From NCBI GenBank assembly GCA_049322355.1, contig JBMORG010000028.1, positions 88,212 through 152,211 of the forward strand: a stretch of 64,000 nt of DNA. The letters are read 5' to 3'. The stretch comes from 0-14-0-80-60-11 sp049322355 (lineage in GTDB: Bacteria; Desulfobacterota; Desulfobaccia; Desulfobaccales; 0-14-0-80-60-11). The translations under genes and the position numbers were made by a program. Shown in pieces: positions 25,291 to 33,989 of the stretch (the first letter of the stretch is position 1; every line of letters starts with the position of its first letter). The notes below the pieces were generated by a model, which had not been told where the DNA came from, made no database searches, and saw nothing but the letters and a program-made list of their open reading frames with translations.

Positions 25291-26925
25291 TTAATTTCTG
25301 GCCTGATCCTGGCTGCTGAGACCGGTTACAGGATTTCCAGCAGAGAATATGCTGATTTGCAGGTTCATTTGGCTCAAACAATTCCTATAAGCCATGTTAA
25401 ATCCCAAGTCATATTGATAAGCCTTAAAGTTTGCAAAAGAAGGTTTTGTTTCCAATAAATAATAATTATCATTTGAATCGAAAGCGTTTTTAGTTGCTTT
25501 ATTAGCAAGATAATAAATAGAAGTATTCTTATAATCCCAAACAACGATAATGTTATAATACGCAGAAATGGGGTTTCCATTAATGTCATTATATATATGT
25601 TCAGACCCTTTAGGCATTAAAGGCCACCGATTATTGTCGTATTCAAAATTATTATTTCTATTTAATTTATTTGCATTGATTAATTGCCATAAAATATCTC
25701 TGGGATATGAGTATGAAATATAGTTAATGAAGTTAAAGCTAAAATTTAATATAATAACAATAGAAATAGATAATAAAATTAATTTTTTTATTTTATCGTT
25801 AATTAATAGTTTGTTTAATGAATATACAGATAAAATACATATAAATGGAAAGTATTGATGCAAATAACGACCTTGAAAAACTGCTTTGTGTAAAAAATAT
25901 CCTACACTTGCAAAAGTCAAATACATCAATAACAGTATAATAGCTAATAAATTTATAAGCGAGTGCTGTTTAAACGTTTTGCTCTTAATTTGATAAAACA
26001 TTATAATAAAATAAATTACTAAGCTTATAAATAAAATTATACCGGTTAGCCCTTCGACTTCAAAAAGATATTTTAATATGAATGCAAATGATTCTTCATA
26101 AGAACCTTGATTTAGGGTCTGAGACAACCCTTTTGCATCCAATATATAAGATGTTCCTACCATTCTAGCTACTTTTTCACATAAAACTAAACAGAGGATA
26201 CTTCCTAAAATAAAGGAACCTGAGTAATAAATTTTTCTAGTAAAATTATTATTAGAAAGATTATTAAAGAACAACAAGAATAGAACTACAAAATATAATG
26301 TATAATTTCCAGGATAAATTAAAAATGCAATAAAAGAAAAAATGCCGATAAGTAATGATTTTTTACTAGACAAGCTGTTATCTTCATTAAATAATACCAA
26401 TTTGTATATAATAATATAATAAAATAAAAGACTTAAATCATATGGGACCGCGTGTCTGAGGTATACATAAGAATTTGTCAATGCACTGAATAATAAGACG
26501 CTGAATAAAGCTAATGAACTGTCTAATAATATTAGTTTCGAAAATTTATAATGAATAACAAGTATACAGCAATAAATGATAAAATTAAAAATAAATAAAG
26601 GATAAGAATTTTTGCTTTCATAGTAGGATAGCTTAAATATATCGGCGGTAGCATATTGTATTGCGTTGGGAATTATTTTTATTATGGTATCTGCCGGTCT
26701 AGCTTGAGTGGAAAATATGTTCTTAATGGCAGCATGGATATTTAACTCCAAAAGGTGTTGCAAGGCCCTACCTGATTGATAGTAACGAGTTTCATCATCG
26801 AAGGTTAAGAAACCAGCTCCAATTAAATTTAGTTTGATTACTGTAATCAAAACTATACTAATGACAAGAAAATATTTGAGTGTGTGTTGCGCTCTATTTT
26901 TAGAAAACAATAAATTGTCAGCCAT
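25291..26925 (-). CDS. AT-rich multi-spanning membrane protein, GT-C glycosyltransferase-like
   Basis: This 544-residue protein has ten or more hydrophobic helices. Near residue 42 it carries DDETRYY in the first extracytoplasmic loop, the position of the catalytic acidic pair in GT-C (GT39/83-like) enzymes that use lipid-linked sugars. The C-terminal quarter is soluble and ends without helices. The coding sequence is far more AT-rich than anything else in the window, with many A/T-ending codons for Ile, Asn, Lys and Leu. It sits beside a flavoprotein of a type found in polysaccharide clusters. Transfer from an AT-rich donor is the simplest explanation. The glycosyltransferase call rests on topology and the DDE motif, not on full domain identity. 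Confidence 0.6.
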   Translation of the reverse strand: MADNLLFSKNRAQHTLKYFLVISIVLITVIKLNLIGAGFLTFDDETRYYQSGRALQHLLELNIHAAIKNIFSTQARPADTIIKIIPNAIQYATADIFKLSYYESKNSYPLFIFNFIIYCCILVIHYKFSKLILLDSSLALFSVLLFSALTNSYVYLRHAVPYDLSLLFYYIIIYKLVLFNEDNSLSSKKSLLIGIFSFIAFLIYPGNYTLYFVVLFLLFFNNLSNNNFTRKIYYSGSFILGSILCLVLCEKVARMVGTSYILDAKGLSQTLNQGSYEESFAFILKYLFEVEGLTGIILFISLVIYFIIMFYQIKSKTFKQHSLINLLAIILLLMYLTFASVGYFLHKAVFQGRYLHQYFPFICILSVYSLNKLLINDKIKKLILLSISIVIILNFSFNFINYISYSYPRDILWQLINANKLNRNNNFEYDNNRWPLMPKGSEHIYNDINGNPISAYYNIIVVWDYKNTSIYYLANKATKNAFDSNDNYYLLETKPSFANFKAYQYDLGFNMAYRNCLSQMNLQISIFSAGNPVTGLSSQDQARN

Positions 26926-27607
26926 AGATTTCCGGGGCTAATTGATTGCGTGAGGTTCAGAAATTCCCGGTTTCCTTCGGGTTTTTGGGGTGGCGGTCCC
27001 AATTCCCGCCTACGCAGCTTTAAGCCAAGCTTAAGAACAACTAAAGGCACCGCAGTCTAACAATGATTTTTCAATCCTCTCGGCTCCCTTAACCCCGCCA
27101 AGTTTCTATTCATTAAGCCAATTTCTTTCAACACTTGCATGGTAACATAATTGAAGGCCTTTAAGAAAGTCTCAATTGCCAGCCGCGTAAACCAAGATGC
27201 GGCGTAGGCCCATGCGGCCGCACCTGAATAAAAGCCGGGCAGGTGAGAGGGCGATTGTCTCACGTGAGACCTTAGCAGAGGTCTTAGTTTAGAAGGTGTC
27301 TTTCAAACCCCTGCCAAGAGAGAAATGCCAGCCGTATTCTATGAATGAATTTTGCTATGGCTACCATTAGGTAGCTTAAAAATAAAGCGGCAGAAGTAAT
27401 TTTTTAGGTTCAATTTTTAGAAGATCAGAGACCCTGGCGTCGCCCGACATTTTCCACCCTCCTGAAAAATCTTGTCAAAATTTGACCATTTTGTTATAAA
27501 AATATGATTTAAAATTCTCACGTGCCGTTTGGGCGGGCTGGTGCCGATTGCATTTGGTCGGTGGCCTTGCCGGCAACGGCGCGGCGGACCAACCAGGAGG
27601 AAGTACC
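26926..27607. other. Long intergenic region upstream of rpsB
   Basis: These 682 bases contain no frame I believe. A small minus-strand frame at 27057-27263 lacks a ribosome binding site and family features. Present are a perfect 14-base palindrome, GTCTCACGTGAGAC at 27257-27270, a plausible rpsB promoter at 27472-27500 and an approximately 100-base GC-rich rpsB leader. Confidence 0.45.
27472..27500 (+). promoter_or_regulatory. Putative promoter of the rpsB-tsf operon
   Basis: TTGTCA at 27472-27477 and TATAAA at 27495-27500 are separated by 17 bases in an AT-rich stretch. This would leave a leader of about 100 bases before rpsB, room for S2 autoregulation, although no known leader fold was recognised. 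Confidence 0.5.
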
Positions 27608-28408
27608 ATGTCTTACGTCACCATGAAGGAATTGCTGGAGGCCGGCGTCCATTTCGGCCATCAGACCCGACGCTGGAACCCCAAGATGGCCCCTTTTATC
27701 TTCGGCGCCAGAAACGGCATCCACATCATCGACCTGCAAAAGACCGTTCAGTTCTTTAAAGTCGCCTACAACTATGTGGTGGAAACCGTGGCCAACGGCG
27801 GCATCGTCTTGTTTGTAGGCACCAAGAAACAGGCCCAAGACGCCATTGCGGAAGAAGCGAAGCGCTGCGGTATGTTCTATGTCAACCATCGCTGGTTGGG
27901 CGGCATGCTCACCAATTACCAAACCATCAGCCGGTCCATCACCCGACTCAAGGAATTCGAGGTCATGAAGGAAGACGGCTCGCTGAAGCGTTTCCCCAAG
28001 AAAGAAGTCCTGATGATGGAAAAGAAAGCCGCCAAGTTGGAGCGCTCCCTGGGCGGCATCAAGGATATGGGCCGCCTGCCGGATATCGTCTATGTGGTGG
28101 ACCCCCGGAAGGAAGACATCGCAGTGGCGGAAGGCCGGAAAATGGGGGTCTCGCTGTTGGCCATCGTGGATAGCAACTGTGACCCCACGGAAATCGATTA
28201 CCCCATCCCGGGCAACGACGACGCCATTCGAGCCATTCGTCTGCTCACTTCCCGGGTGGCCGATGCAGTGTTGGATGGCAAGAAGCTGGCCGAGGAACGG
28301 CTGCAGGCCCTCACTGACAAAGAGTTGGCCGAAGCGGAAGTGGAAATCCCCCCGCTGGAAGAAATCCCGGCTCCGGAAGCGGAAGCGGCGCCTGAAGCCG
28401 AAGCCTAA
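27608..28408 (+). CDS. rpsB: 30S ribosomal protein S2
   Basis: This 266-residue ribosomal protein binds the small-subunit head-body junction. The N-terminus MSYVTMKELLEAGVHFGHQ and the blocks RRWNPKMAPFIFG, CGMFYVNHRWLGGMLTN and IDYPIPGNDDAIRAI are standard S2. The last 30 residues form an acidic Glu/Ala/Pro-rich tail seen in many Desulfobacterota. The frame extends to 27548, but the ATG at 27608 is preceded by AGGAGGAAG and matches the family start. tsf follows after 125 bases, which include a dispersed repeat. Confidence 0.98.
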   Translation: MSYVTMKELLEAGVHFGHQTRRWNPKMAPFIFGARNGIHIIDLQKTVQFFKVAYNYVVETVANGGIVLFVGTKKQAQDAIAEEAKRCGMFYVNHRWLGGMLTNYQTISRSITRLKEFEVMKEDGSLKRFPKKEVLMMEKKAAKLERSLGGIKDMGRLPDIVYVVDPRKEDIAVAEGRKMGVSLLAIVDSNCDPTEIDYPIPGNDDAIRAIRLLTSRVADAVLDGKKLAEERLQALTDKELAEAEVEIPPLEEIPAPEAEAAPEAEA

Positions 28409-28452
28409 GGGTAATTTTTCACCTCTAACACTTCTGGTTAGTTGAAAATAAC

Positions 28453-28492
28453 CGATGACTCTTTGCGTTCTTGGCGCCTTGGCGAGAAAAAA
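28453..28492. repeat. Dispersed repeat family D (CTTTGCG/CTTGGCG type)
   Basis: CTCTTTGCGTTCTTGGCGCC followed by TTGGCGAG lies between rpsB and tsf. A longer copy is at 58498-58560 between nuoJ and nuoK, and a fragment is near 33957-33978. Each copy sits in an intergenic space. Confidence 0.55.
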
Positions 28493-28533
28493 TTCTCCCG
28501 CCAATCGCAAAGCTCTTTATAAGGAGGCATACG

Positions 28534-29391
28534 TTGGAAATTACCGCGGAACTGGTTAAAACCCTGCGCGAAAAGACGGACGCGGGGATGATGGATTGCA
28601 AAAAAGCTTTGAAAGAAACCGGCGGGGACCTGGAGGCAGCAGTGGCCTATCTGCGTCAAAAGGGTCTGGCCGTGGCCAGCAAGCGGGCTGACCGGGCCAC
28701 CTCCGAGGGGGCCATCTGGGCCTCCATTTCCCCTGACCATAAGTCCGGCATCCTGCTGGAAGTCAACTGCGAAACGGATTTCGTCGCCAAGACTCCAGCC
28801 TTTGTGGAACTGGGCACCAGGCTGACGGAGCACCTGGCCACCGTAGCCTTGGAGAGCGTGGAGGAATTACTGAGCCAACCCTGCCCTCACCAGCCTAACC
28901 TTTCGGTGACCGATTACCTCAATGAAACCATCGCCAAGACCGGGGAGTCCATCCGCATCCGGCACTTTACCCGGTATCAGGGCGATTTAGTGACCGCTTA
29001 CATCCACCATGGCGGCAAGATCGGGGTCATGTTGGAGTTAAGCGGCGGCGACGCCGCGCCCGAGGCTCAAGCCGCGGCCAAGGATTTGGCCATGCAGGTG
29101 GCGGCTACGACCCCGGCGGCCGTGGCCCGGGAAGAAATCTCTCCTGACCTCGTGGCCAAGGAAAAAGCCATTTACGAGGCCCAGGCCAAAGAAAGCGGCA
29201 AACCGGATAAAATCATCGAGAAGATGGTGGTTGGCCGCCTGGAGAAATTTTATAAGGAAGTCTGCTTGGTGGAGCAAACCTTTGTGAAGAACCAGGATAT
29301 CACTGTGGGTCAGTTTCTCAAAGAAGTGGGAGCCAAGCTGGGCAAGGAACTGAAAGTCAAACGGTTCATTCGCTACCAGGTGGGCGTCTAG
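28534..29391 (+). CDS. tsf: Elongation factor Ts
   Basis: This 285-residue factor exchanges GDP for GTP on EF-Tu. The N-terminal UBA-like domain has LVKTLREKTDAGMMDCKKAL with the classic TDAGMMDCKKAL motif, followed by the dimerisation and core domains (LLEVNCETDFVAKTPAF, YIHHGGKIGVMLEL). The start is a TTG at 28534, preceded by AAGGAGG seven bases away, where the domain begins. The longer frame from 28471 would add 21 unrelated residues that run through a repeat, so it was rejected. Confidence 0.97.
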   Translation: MEITAELVKTLREKTDAGMMDCKKALKETGGDLEAAVAYLRQKGLAVASKRADRATSEGAIWASISPDHKSGILLEVNCETDFVAKTPAFVELGTRLTEHLATVALESVEELLSQPCPHQPNLSVTDYLNETIAKTGESIRIRHFTRYQGDLVTAYIHHGGKIGVMLELSGGDAAPEAQAAAKDLAMQVAATTPAAVAREEISPDLVAKEKAIYEAQAKESGKPDKIIEKMVVGRLEKFYKEVCLVEQTFVKNQDITVGQFLKEVGAKLGKELKVKRFIRYQVGV

Positions 29392-29402
29392 AAAAAGACC
29401 TT

Positions 29403-30140
29403 ATGGCAACGGAGACTGTCAAATATCGCCGCATTTTGTTGAAGGTAAGCGGCGAAAGCCTGGCCGGAGAGAAAAAATTCGGCCTGGACCCCGCCACCCT
29501 GATAGCCATGGCCCGGGAGATCAAGGGCGTTATGGATCTGAACGTCCAGGTGGGGGTGGTGGTAGGCGGCGGCAATATCTTCCGGGGCCTGGAGGCCAGC
29601 GCTCAAGGGATCGATCGGGCTGTGGCCGACAATATGGGCATGCTGGCCACTGTTATCAACTCCCTGGCCTTGCAGGACGCATTGGAAAAAGCCGGAATGC
29701 CCACCCGGGTGATGAGCGCCATTAACATGAACGAGGTGGCCGAGCCCTATATCCGCCGCCGGGCGATTCGTCACCTGGAAAAAGGCCGGATCGTGGTGTT
29801 CGGCGCCGGTACCGGCAGTCCGTATTTTACTACTGATACTGCTGCGGCTCTGCGGGCCACCGAAATCGGGGCAGAGGCCATCCTCAAAGGCACCCGGGTT
29901 TCGGGCATCTACGACCGGGACCCGGAAAAGGATGCCCAAGCCCGGATGCTCCGCCGCCTGACCTATTTCGACGTCCTGGAAAAATCCCTCCGGGTTATGG
30001 ACAGCACCGCCATCACCATGTCCATGGAGCAGAATATTCCCATCATCGTTTTCAAAATGCTGGAGCCGGGAAATATGAGAAAAGTGGTGCTCGGAGAAAT
30101 CGTGGGGAGTATCGTGGAGAAGCGCACTGATGAAAAATGA
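29403..30140 (+). CDS. pyrH: Uridylate kinase
   Basis: This 245-residue kinase phosphorylates UMP to UDP with ATP in pyrimidine nucleotide synthesis. It belongs to the amino-acid kinase fold: LLKVSGESLAG at the N-terminus, VVVGGGNIFRG for the glycine-rich phosphate loop, and FGAGTGSPYFTTDTAAALRA near the UMP/ATP site. Length and order match bacterial PyrH hexamers, which are usually activated by GTP. It starts 11 bases after tsf and overlaps frr by 11 bases, so all three are translated from one message. Confidence 0.97.
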   Translation: MATETVKYRRILLKVSGESLAGEKKFGLDPATLIAMAREIKGVMDLNVQVGVVVGGGNIFRGLEASAQGIDRAVADNMGMLATVINSLALQDALEKAGMPTRVMSAINMNEVAEPYIRRRAIRHLEKGRIVVFGAGTGSPYFTTDTAAALRATEIGAEAILKGTRVSGIYDRDPEKDAQARMLRRLTYFDVLEKSLRVMDSTAITMSMEQNIPIIVFKMLEPGNMRKVVLGEIVGSIVEKRTDEK

Positions 30141-30687
30141 GGTTCTCGCCGAAACCAGACGTAAGATGGACAAAGTCCTGGAGTCCATGGCCCGGGACCT
30201 TTCCCGGGTGCGCACCGGGCGGGCCTCCGTGGCCTTGCTGGAAGGGATCAAGGTGGATTGCTACGGCACCACCATGCCCTTGTCCCAGGTGGCTTCCCTG
30301 GCGGCGCCGGAAAGCCGTCTGCTCACCATCCAACCTTGGGATACCTCGGTAATGGGGGATATCGAGAAGGCCATCCTTAAATCCGACTTGGGCCTGAATC
30401 CTGCCAACGACGGCAAGATCATCCGTCTGCCCATTCCGGCCCTTACCACGGAACGCCGGAAGGAACTGGTGAAGATGGTAAAGAAGATGGAGGAGGAGGC
30501 CAAGGTGGCCTTGCGCAACATCCGCCGGGAAGCCAACGAGGACTTCAAGGAGATGAAAAAAGAAAAGCTCCTGGCCGAAGACGACGCCCACCGGGGCACC
30601 GAAGATGTCCAGAAAATCACGGATGAATATAGCAAGAAAGTGGAAGCCCAAGCCGCCGACAAAGAAAAAGAGATCATGTCCTTTTAA
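30130..30687 (+). CDS. frr: Ribosome recycling factor
   Basis: This 185-residue factor works with EF-G to split post-termination ribosomes. It has the all-helical domain I segments KMDKVLESMARDLSRVRTGRAS and the C-terminal helix with KITDEYSKKVEAQAADKEKEIM, and the domain II strand VDCYGTTMPLSQVAS. Its ATG lies inside the end of pyrH (overlap 11 bases), indicating translational coupling. Downstream, a dispersed palindromic repeat separates it from uppS. Confidence 0.97.
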   Translation: MKNEVLAETRRKMDKVLESMARDLSRVRTGRASVALLEGIKVDCYGTTMPLSQVASLAAPESRLLTIQPWDTSVMGDIEKAILKSDLGLNPANDGKIIRLPIPALTTERRKELVKMVKKMEEEAKVALRNIRREANEDFKEMKKEKLLAEDDAHRGTEDVQKITDEYSKKVEAQAADKEKEIMSF

Positions 30688-30792
30688 GGCGGGTTCTGGG
30701 TTCCGAGGTCCGGATTTTAGGATTCGTCAAATAATTTGGATTATCATTTGCATCGCCTGTTATTATGAGAACCTTGAAAGAACTCCATCTTT

Positions 30793-30834
30793 TCCCCTCT
30801 CCCCCTCTGGGGGAGAGGGTTAGGGTGAGGGGGA
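30793..30834. repeat. Dispersed palindromic repeat family A, copy 1
   Basis: A palindrome, CCCCTCTCCCCCTCTGGGGG extended by AGAGGGTTAGGGTGAGGGG, lies between frr and uppS. A nearly identical copy is at 51241-51282, and related, shorter forms are at 33761-33875 and 52376-52460. Confidence 0.75.
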
Positions 30835-30889
30835 CAGCAATCCTTGTTTCACTCCGAATAACAAGCCCATCGAACTTGCAAGGAAGCCC

Positions 30890-31687
30890 GTGGGCATCAT
30901 GGGCCGGAGAGCAACATTGACTGAGAATTTCAGGCCTCTGGACCCCGGTAGACTCCCCCGACACGTAGCCATTATCATGGACGGCAATGGGCGGTGGGCC
31001 CAGCGCCGCGGGTTGATGCGGGTCAGGGGCCACGTGGCCGGGGCGGAATCAGTCCGGGTGGTGACTCGCCTGGCCCGCAAGCTGGGCATCTCTTTCCTCA
31101 CCCTCTTCGCCTTTTCCGAAGAAAACTGGCAGCGCCCCCCCAGGGAGATCCGGATCCTAATGGCCCTGCTGCGGCGCTACCTGCACCGGGAACTGGCGGA
31201 GATGCGGGACAACCAGATCGCCCTTAAGGCCATTGGCAACCTGGATCAGCTCCCCGAGCGGGTCCTGCACGACCTGGAGCAAACCATGGCCGCCACTGCC
31301 GACGGCGCCAAAATGGTCCTGACCCTGGCCTTGAGCTACGGCGGCCGCACCGAGATCGTCCAGGCGGCCCAGGCCTTGGCCCGGGAAGTCCAGGCCGGGC
31401 GCCTTAAACCCGAGGACATCGATGCCGCCCTTTTTTCCCGCTATCTGTACACCGCCGGGATGCCCGACCCGGACCTCCTCATCCGCACCAGCGGCGAATA
31501 CCGCCTGAGCAACTTCCTCCTCTGGCAGTCAGCCTATACCGAACTCTACGTCACCGACACCCTGTGGCCCGACTTCCGGGAAGACGAGCTGCTCAAGGCC
31601 CTGGAATCCTACCAGCACCGGGAGCGGCGCTTCGGCCTCACCCAGGAGCAGATCGAGGCCCTGAACGCCTCGGAGCCGCGGCACTAA
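30890..31687 (+). CDS. uppS: Isoprenyl transferase (undecaprenyl diphosphate synthase)
   Basis: This 265-residue cis-prenyltransferase condenses isopentenyl diphosphate onto farnesyl diphosphate to give the C55 lipid carrier for cell wall synthesis. The catalytic region IIMDGNGRWAQRRG, the FSEENWQRP stretch, LALSYGGRTEI and RTSGEYRLSNFLLWQSAYTE are all present. Start is a GTG at 30890 with AAGGA upstream; an ATG three codons on is an alternative. It usually precedes cdsA and dxr, but here the operon ends and uvrC converges from the other strand. Confidence 0.95.
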   Translation: MGIMGRRATLTENFRPLDPGRLPRHVAIIMDGNGRWAQRRGLMRVRGHVAGAESVRVVTRLARKLGISFLTLFAFSEENWQRPPREIRILMALLRRYLHRELAEMRDNQIALKAIGNLDQLPERVLHDLEQTMAATADGAKMVLTLALSYGGRTEIVQAAQALAREVQAGRLKPEDIDAALFSRYLYTAGMPDPDLLIRTSGEYRLSNFLLWQSAYTELYVTDTLWPDFREDELLKALESYQHRERRFGLTQEQIEALNASEPRH

Positions 31688-31698
31688 AGACATGATGT

Positions 31699-31739
31699 GG
31701 GGGAGAGGGCTAAGGGCAAAAGCCCTTACCCCCTCCCCC
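31699..31739. terminator. Hairpin between convergent uppS and uvrC
   Basis: The inverted repeat GGGGGAG...AAGGGC with GCCCTT...CTCCCCC (31699-31739) closes around AAAA. It lies in the gap between two converging genes, suiting bidirectional termination, but has no clear T-run. Confidence 0.45.
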
Positions 31740-31756
31740 AATCCCTTAAGAAATTG

Positions 31757-31783
31757 TAGGGGCGACCCGTTGGGTCGCCCCTA
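31757..31783. repeat. Dispersed palindrome family B, copy 1
   Basis: TAGGGGCGACCCGTTGGGTC followed by GCCCCTA is a near-perfect palindrome. A second member, with GAGCCG instead of GACCCG, lies at 47976-48004. Both follow the 3' ends of genes. Confidence 0.6.
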
Positions 31784-31806
31784 TTGAAGCCGACGCATGG
31801 CCCCCC

Positions 31807-33657
31807 CTACACCCCCTCCCCTGCCCCTGCCAGCCACTGTTTCAAGTTTTCTGCAATTTTCTGATTAAAGCCGGGCAAAGCCGCCAGTTCCGCGATGTTG
31901 GCATTCTTAATGGCCTCCAGGTTGGAGAAGTGCTCCAGGAGGCGGCGCTTGCGCACCGGGCCGATGCCCGGGGCCTCATCCAAAGCCGAGGCCAACATCT
32001 CCTTCCGGGCCCGTTGGCGGTGGTAGGTGATGGCAAAACGGTGGGTTTCATCCCGTAGCCTGAGGAGCAAGAGCCACCCCGGGGCATTGGCCGGGGGTAA
32101 CAGAGGGTTCTTGCGACCGGGCAGAAAGAGGCGGTCACGCACCGGACGGCCGTCCTGTTCGCCTGCCTTGGCCAGGCCTACCACCGGGATTTGCGCCAGG
32201 CCCATCTCCTTGAGGGTTTGGGTGACCACGTTTAACTGACCCCGGCCGCCGTCCACCACCAACAGGTCCGGCAACTCCTGCCCGGCCTTGCCATAGTGGC
32301 GCGCCACCACCTCCCGTAGCATGGCATAGTCATCCTGCCCCGCTACCTCCCTGATCTTGAAGCGGCGGTAGCGGGATTTATCGGGCGCGCCGTCAGTGAA
32401 GACCACCAACGCTCCCACGGGCTGCTCGCCCTGTAAGGTGGAAATGTCCAGGCAATCCAGGCGGCGGGGCGGCTGGGGCAGGTTCAGGCGATTGCCCAGG
32501 TCGACCAAGGCCTCGCCGGGCGAAGGCGGCGTGGTGCGCCGCCTGAGGGCCTCCCGGGCGTTGTCCCCGGCCATGGCCAGCAGCCGGGCCTTCTCGCCTC
32601 CTGGGGCCACACACAGGCGCACCGGCGCGCCCTTTTCGTCACTGAACAAGGCCTCCAGAAGCCGGCGATCCGGGACCTCAAAAGGCAGGAGCAATTCTTC
32701 CGGCAGCGGCCGGCCCTCGGTGTAATATTGCCTAAGGAAGGCCCCCAACAGATCGCCGTCCAGGGGCGGTTCCGGAATGAAAAATTCCCGGCTGCCGGTA
32801 ACTAGGCCGGCCCGGACCAACAGCACCACAATGACGGCCTGACCCCCTTCTTCCGCCAGACCCAGGACATCCTGGTCCTTGAAATTGGGCCGGGCCATGT
32901 CCTGCCGTTCCAGGGTCTGGGTGATGGCCCTGATGCGGTCCCGGAAGACCGCAGCCCGCTCGAAGTCCAGGTCCGCTGAGGCTTGCTCCATTTGGGTCTT
33001 GAGCCTTTTTAAGAGAATTTTGCCCTTGCCCTTGAGGAATTGCACGGCTTCTTGGACCGCCTGGCGGTAGGCGGACTCATCGATCATCCCGGCGCACGGC
33101 CCCAGGCAGTGGGCCAATTGGTATTCCAGGCAGGGGCGGGACCGGGGAGACAGGCGCCGTTCCTTGCAGGTGCGCACCCCGAAGGCTTGCTTCATCACTT
33201 TCAGGGTTTCCCGGGCCATGCTGGCAGAGGCATAGGGTCCGAAATAAAGGGCCCCGTCCGGGTTGAACCGCCGCACAAACCGCAGGGCCGGGAAGCTTTC
33301 CTTAAGATCCAAACGCAGACAGAGATAGTTCTTGTCATCCCGGAGCATGACGTTGTAGCGGGGCCGGTGCTCCTTGATTAGGTTGCGCTCCAGGATTAGC
33401 GCTTCCCGGCCCGTGGGGGTGAGGATCACATCCACCCGGGCCATTTTCTTCAACATCAGCGCGGTCTTGGGATCATGCCTCTCAGGGGTTTTAAGGTATG
33501 AGTATAGGCGGTGCCTCAAATTCACCGCCTTGCCCACATAAAGCACCCGGCCTCCGGCGTCCTTGAACAGGTAGACCCCGCTGCCCTTAGGGATATTGGG
33601 CAGGGCTGCGGTCAGGGCCGGATATGGCGAAGCGGGCTTTACATCAGGCTTGGGCAT
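31807..33657 (-). CDS. uvrC: UvrABC system protein C
   Basis: This 616-residue nuclease makes the two incisions in nucleotide excision repair. The GIY-YIG domain at the N-terminus reads GVYLFKDAGGRVLYVGKAVNLRHRL. A cysteine-containing region (CKERRLSPRSRPCLEYQLAHCLGPC) follows, then the UVR motif near residue 205 that pairs with UvrB, an endonuclease-V-like domain with VVDGGRGQL and a C-terminal helix-hairpin-helix segment (IGPVRKRRLLEHF). Length is typical. The ATG at 33657 has only a weak ribosome binding site. Confidence 0.97.
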   Translation of the reverse strand: MPKPDVKPASPYPALTAALPNIPKGSGVYLFKDAGGRVLYVGKAVNLRHRLYSYLKTPERHDPKTALMLKKMARVDVILTPTGREALILERNLIKEHRPRYNVMLRDDKNYLCLRLDLKESFPALRFVRRFNPDGALYFGPYASASMARETLKVMKQAFGVRTCKERRLSPRSRPCLEYQLAHCLGPCAGMIDESAYRQAVQEAVQFLKGKGKILLKRLKTQMEQASADLDFERAAVFRDRIRAITQTLERQDMARPNFKDQDVLGLAEEGGQAVIVVLLVRAGLVTGSREFFIPEPPLDGDLLGAFLRQYYTEGRPLPEELLLPFEVPDRRLLEALFSDEKGAPVRLCVAPGGEKARLLAMAGDNAREALRRRTTPPSPGEALVDLGNRLNLPQPPRRLDCLDISTLQGEQPVGALVVFTDGAPDKSRYRRFKIREVAGQDDYAMLREVVARHYGKAGQELPDLLVVDGGRGQLNVVTQTLKEMGLAQIPVVGLAKAGEQDGRPVRDRLFLPGRKNPLLPPANAPGWLLLLRLRDETHRFAITYHRQRARKEMLASALDEAPGIGPVRKRRLLEHFSNLEAIKNANIAELAALPGFNQKIAENLKQWLAGAGEGV

Positions 33658-33989
33658 CTTATCTTTAGGATAACAGGCAGCAGTGGGGTGTCAAGGCAGT
33701 ATAGATTTGACCACTTGGCGTTCTGTTTCATAATTAGCTATCCGATTGAAGCTCCGCTTAATTCCCTCCCCGTGATGGGGAAGGGTTAGGGTGGGGGTGA
33801 TTAAATTTCTATGATTTCACTAGGTTTGCATTTTAATTCCCCCTCCCCTTATCCCCCTCCCACCAGGGGGAATTATGGGTCATATATAAGTATACCTAAC
33901 TTGAGAAACATACTACCGGAACCCAAGAACCAATAAATACTTGTTAAACTCTGGTGCTTTTGGTGTCTTGGCGATTCAAGGAGAAAAAT
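33658..33989. other. Repeat-bearing divergent gap between uvrC and the aldo/keto reductase
   Basis: These 332 bases contain no gene. Most of 33761-33875 is a pair of family A repeat halves, and 33957-33978 resembles a fragment of repeat D. The ribosome binding site AAGGAG of the next gene is at the right end. Confidence 0.5.
33761..33875. repeat. Dispersed repeat family A, composite copy
   Basis: Two related palindromic halves flank an AT-rich spacer. The first contains CCCTCCCCGTGATGGGGAAG and GGTTAGGGTGGGGGTGA. The second contains CCCCTCCCACCAGGGGGAAT. The same arrangement occurs at 52376-52460. Confidence 0.6.

Noticed and set aside
27057..27263. 68-residue minus-strand frame before rpsB
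   Set aside because: No ribosome binding site, no family traits, and composition unlike neighbouring genes.
27518..28510. 330-residue minus-strand frame opposite rpsB
   Set aside because: rpsB is certain on the plus strand and the antisense product matches nothing known.
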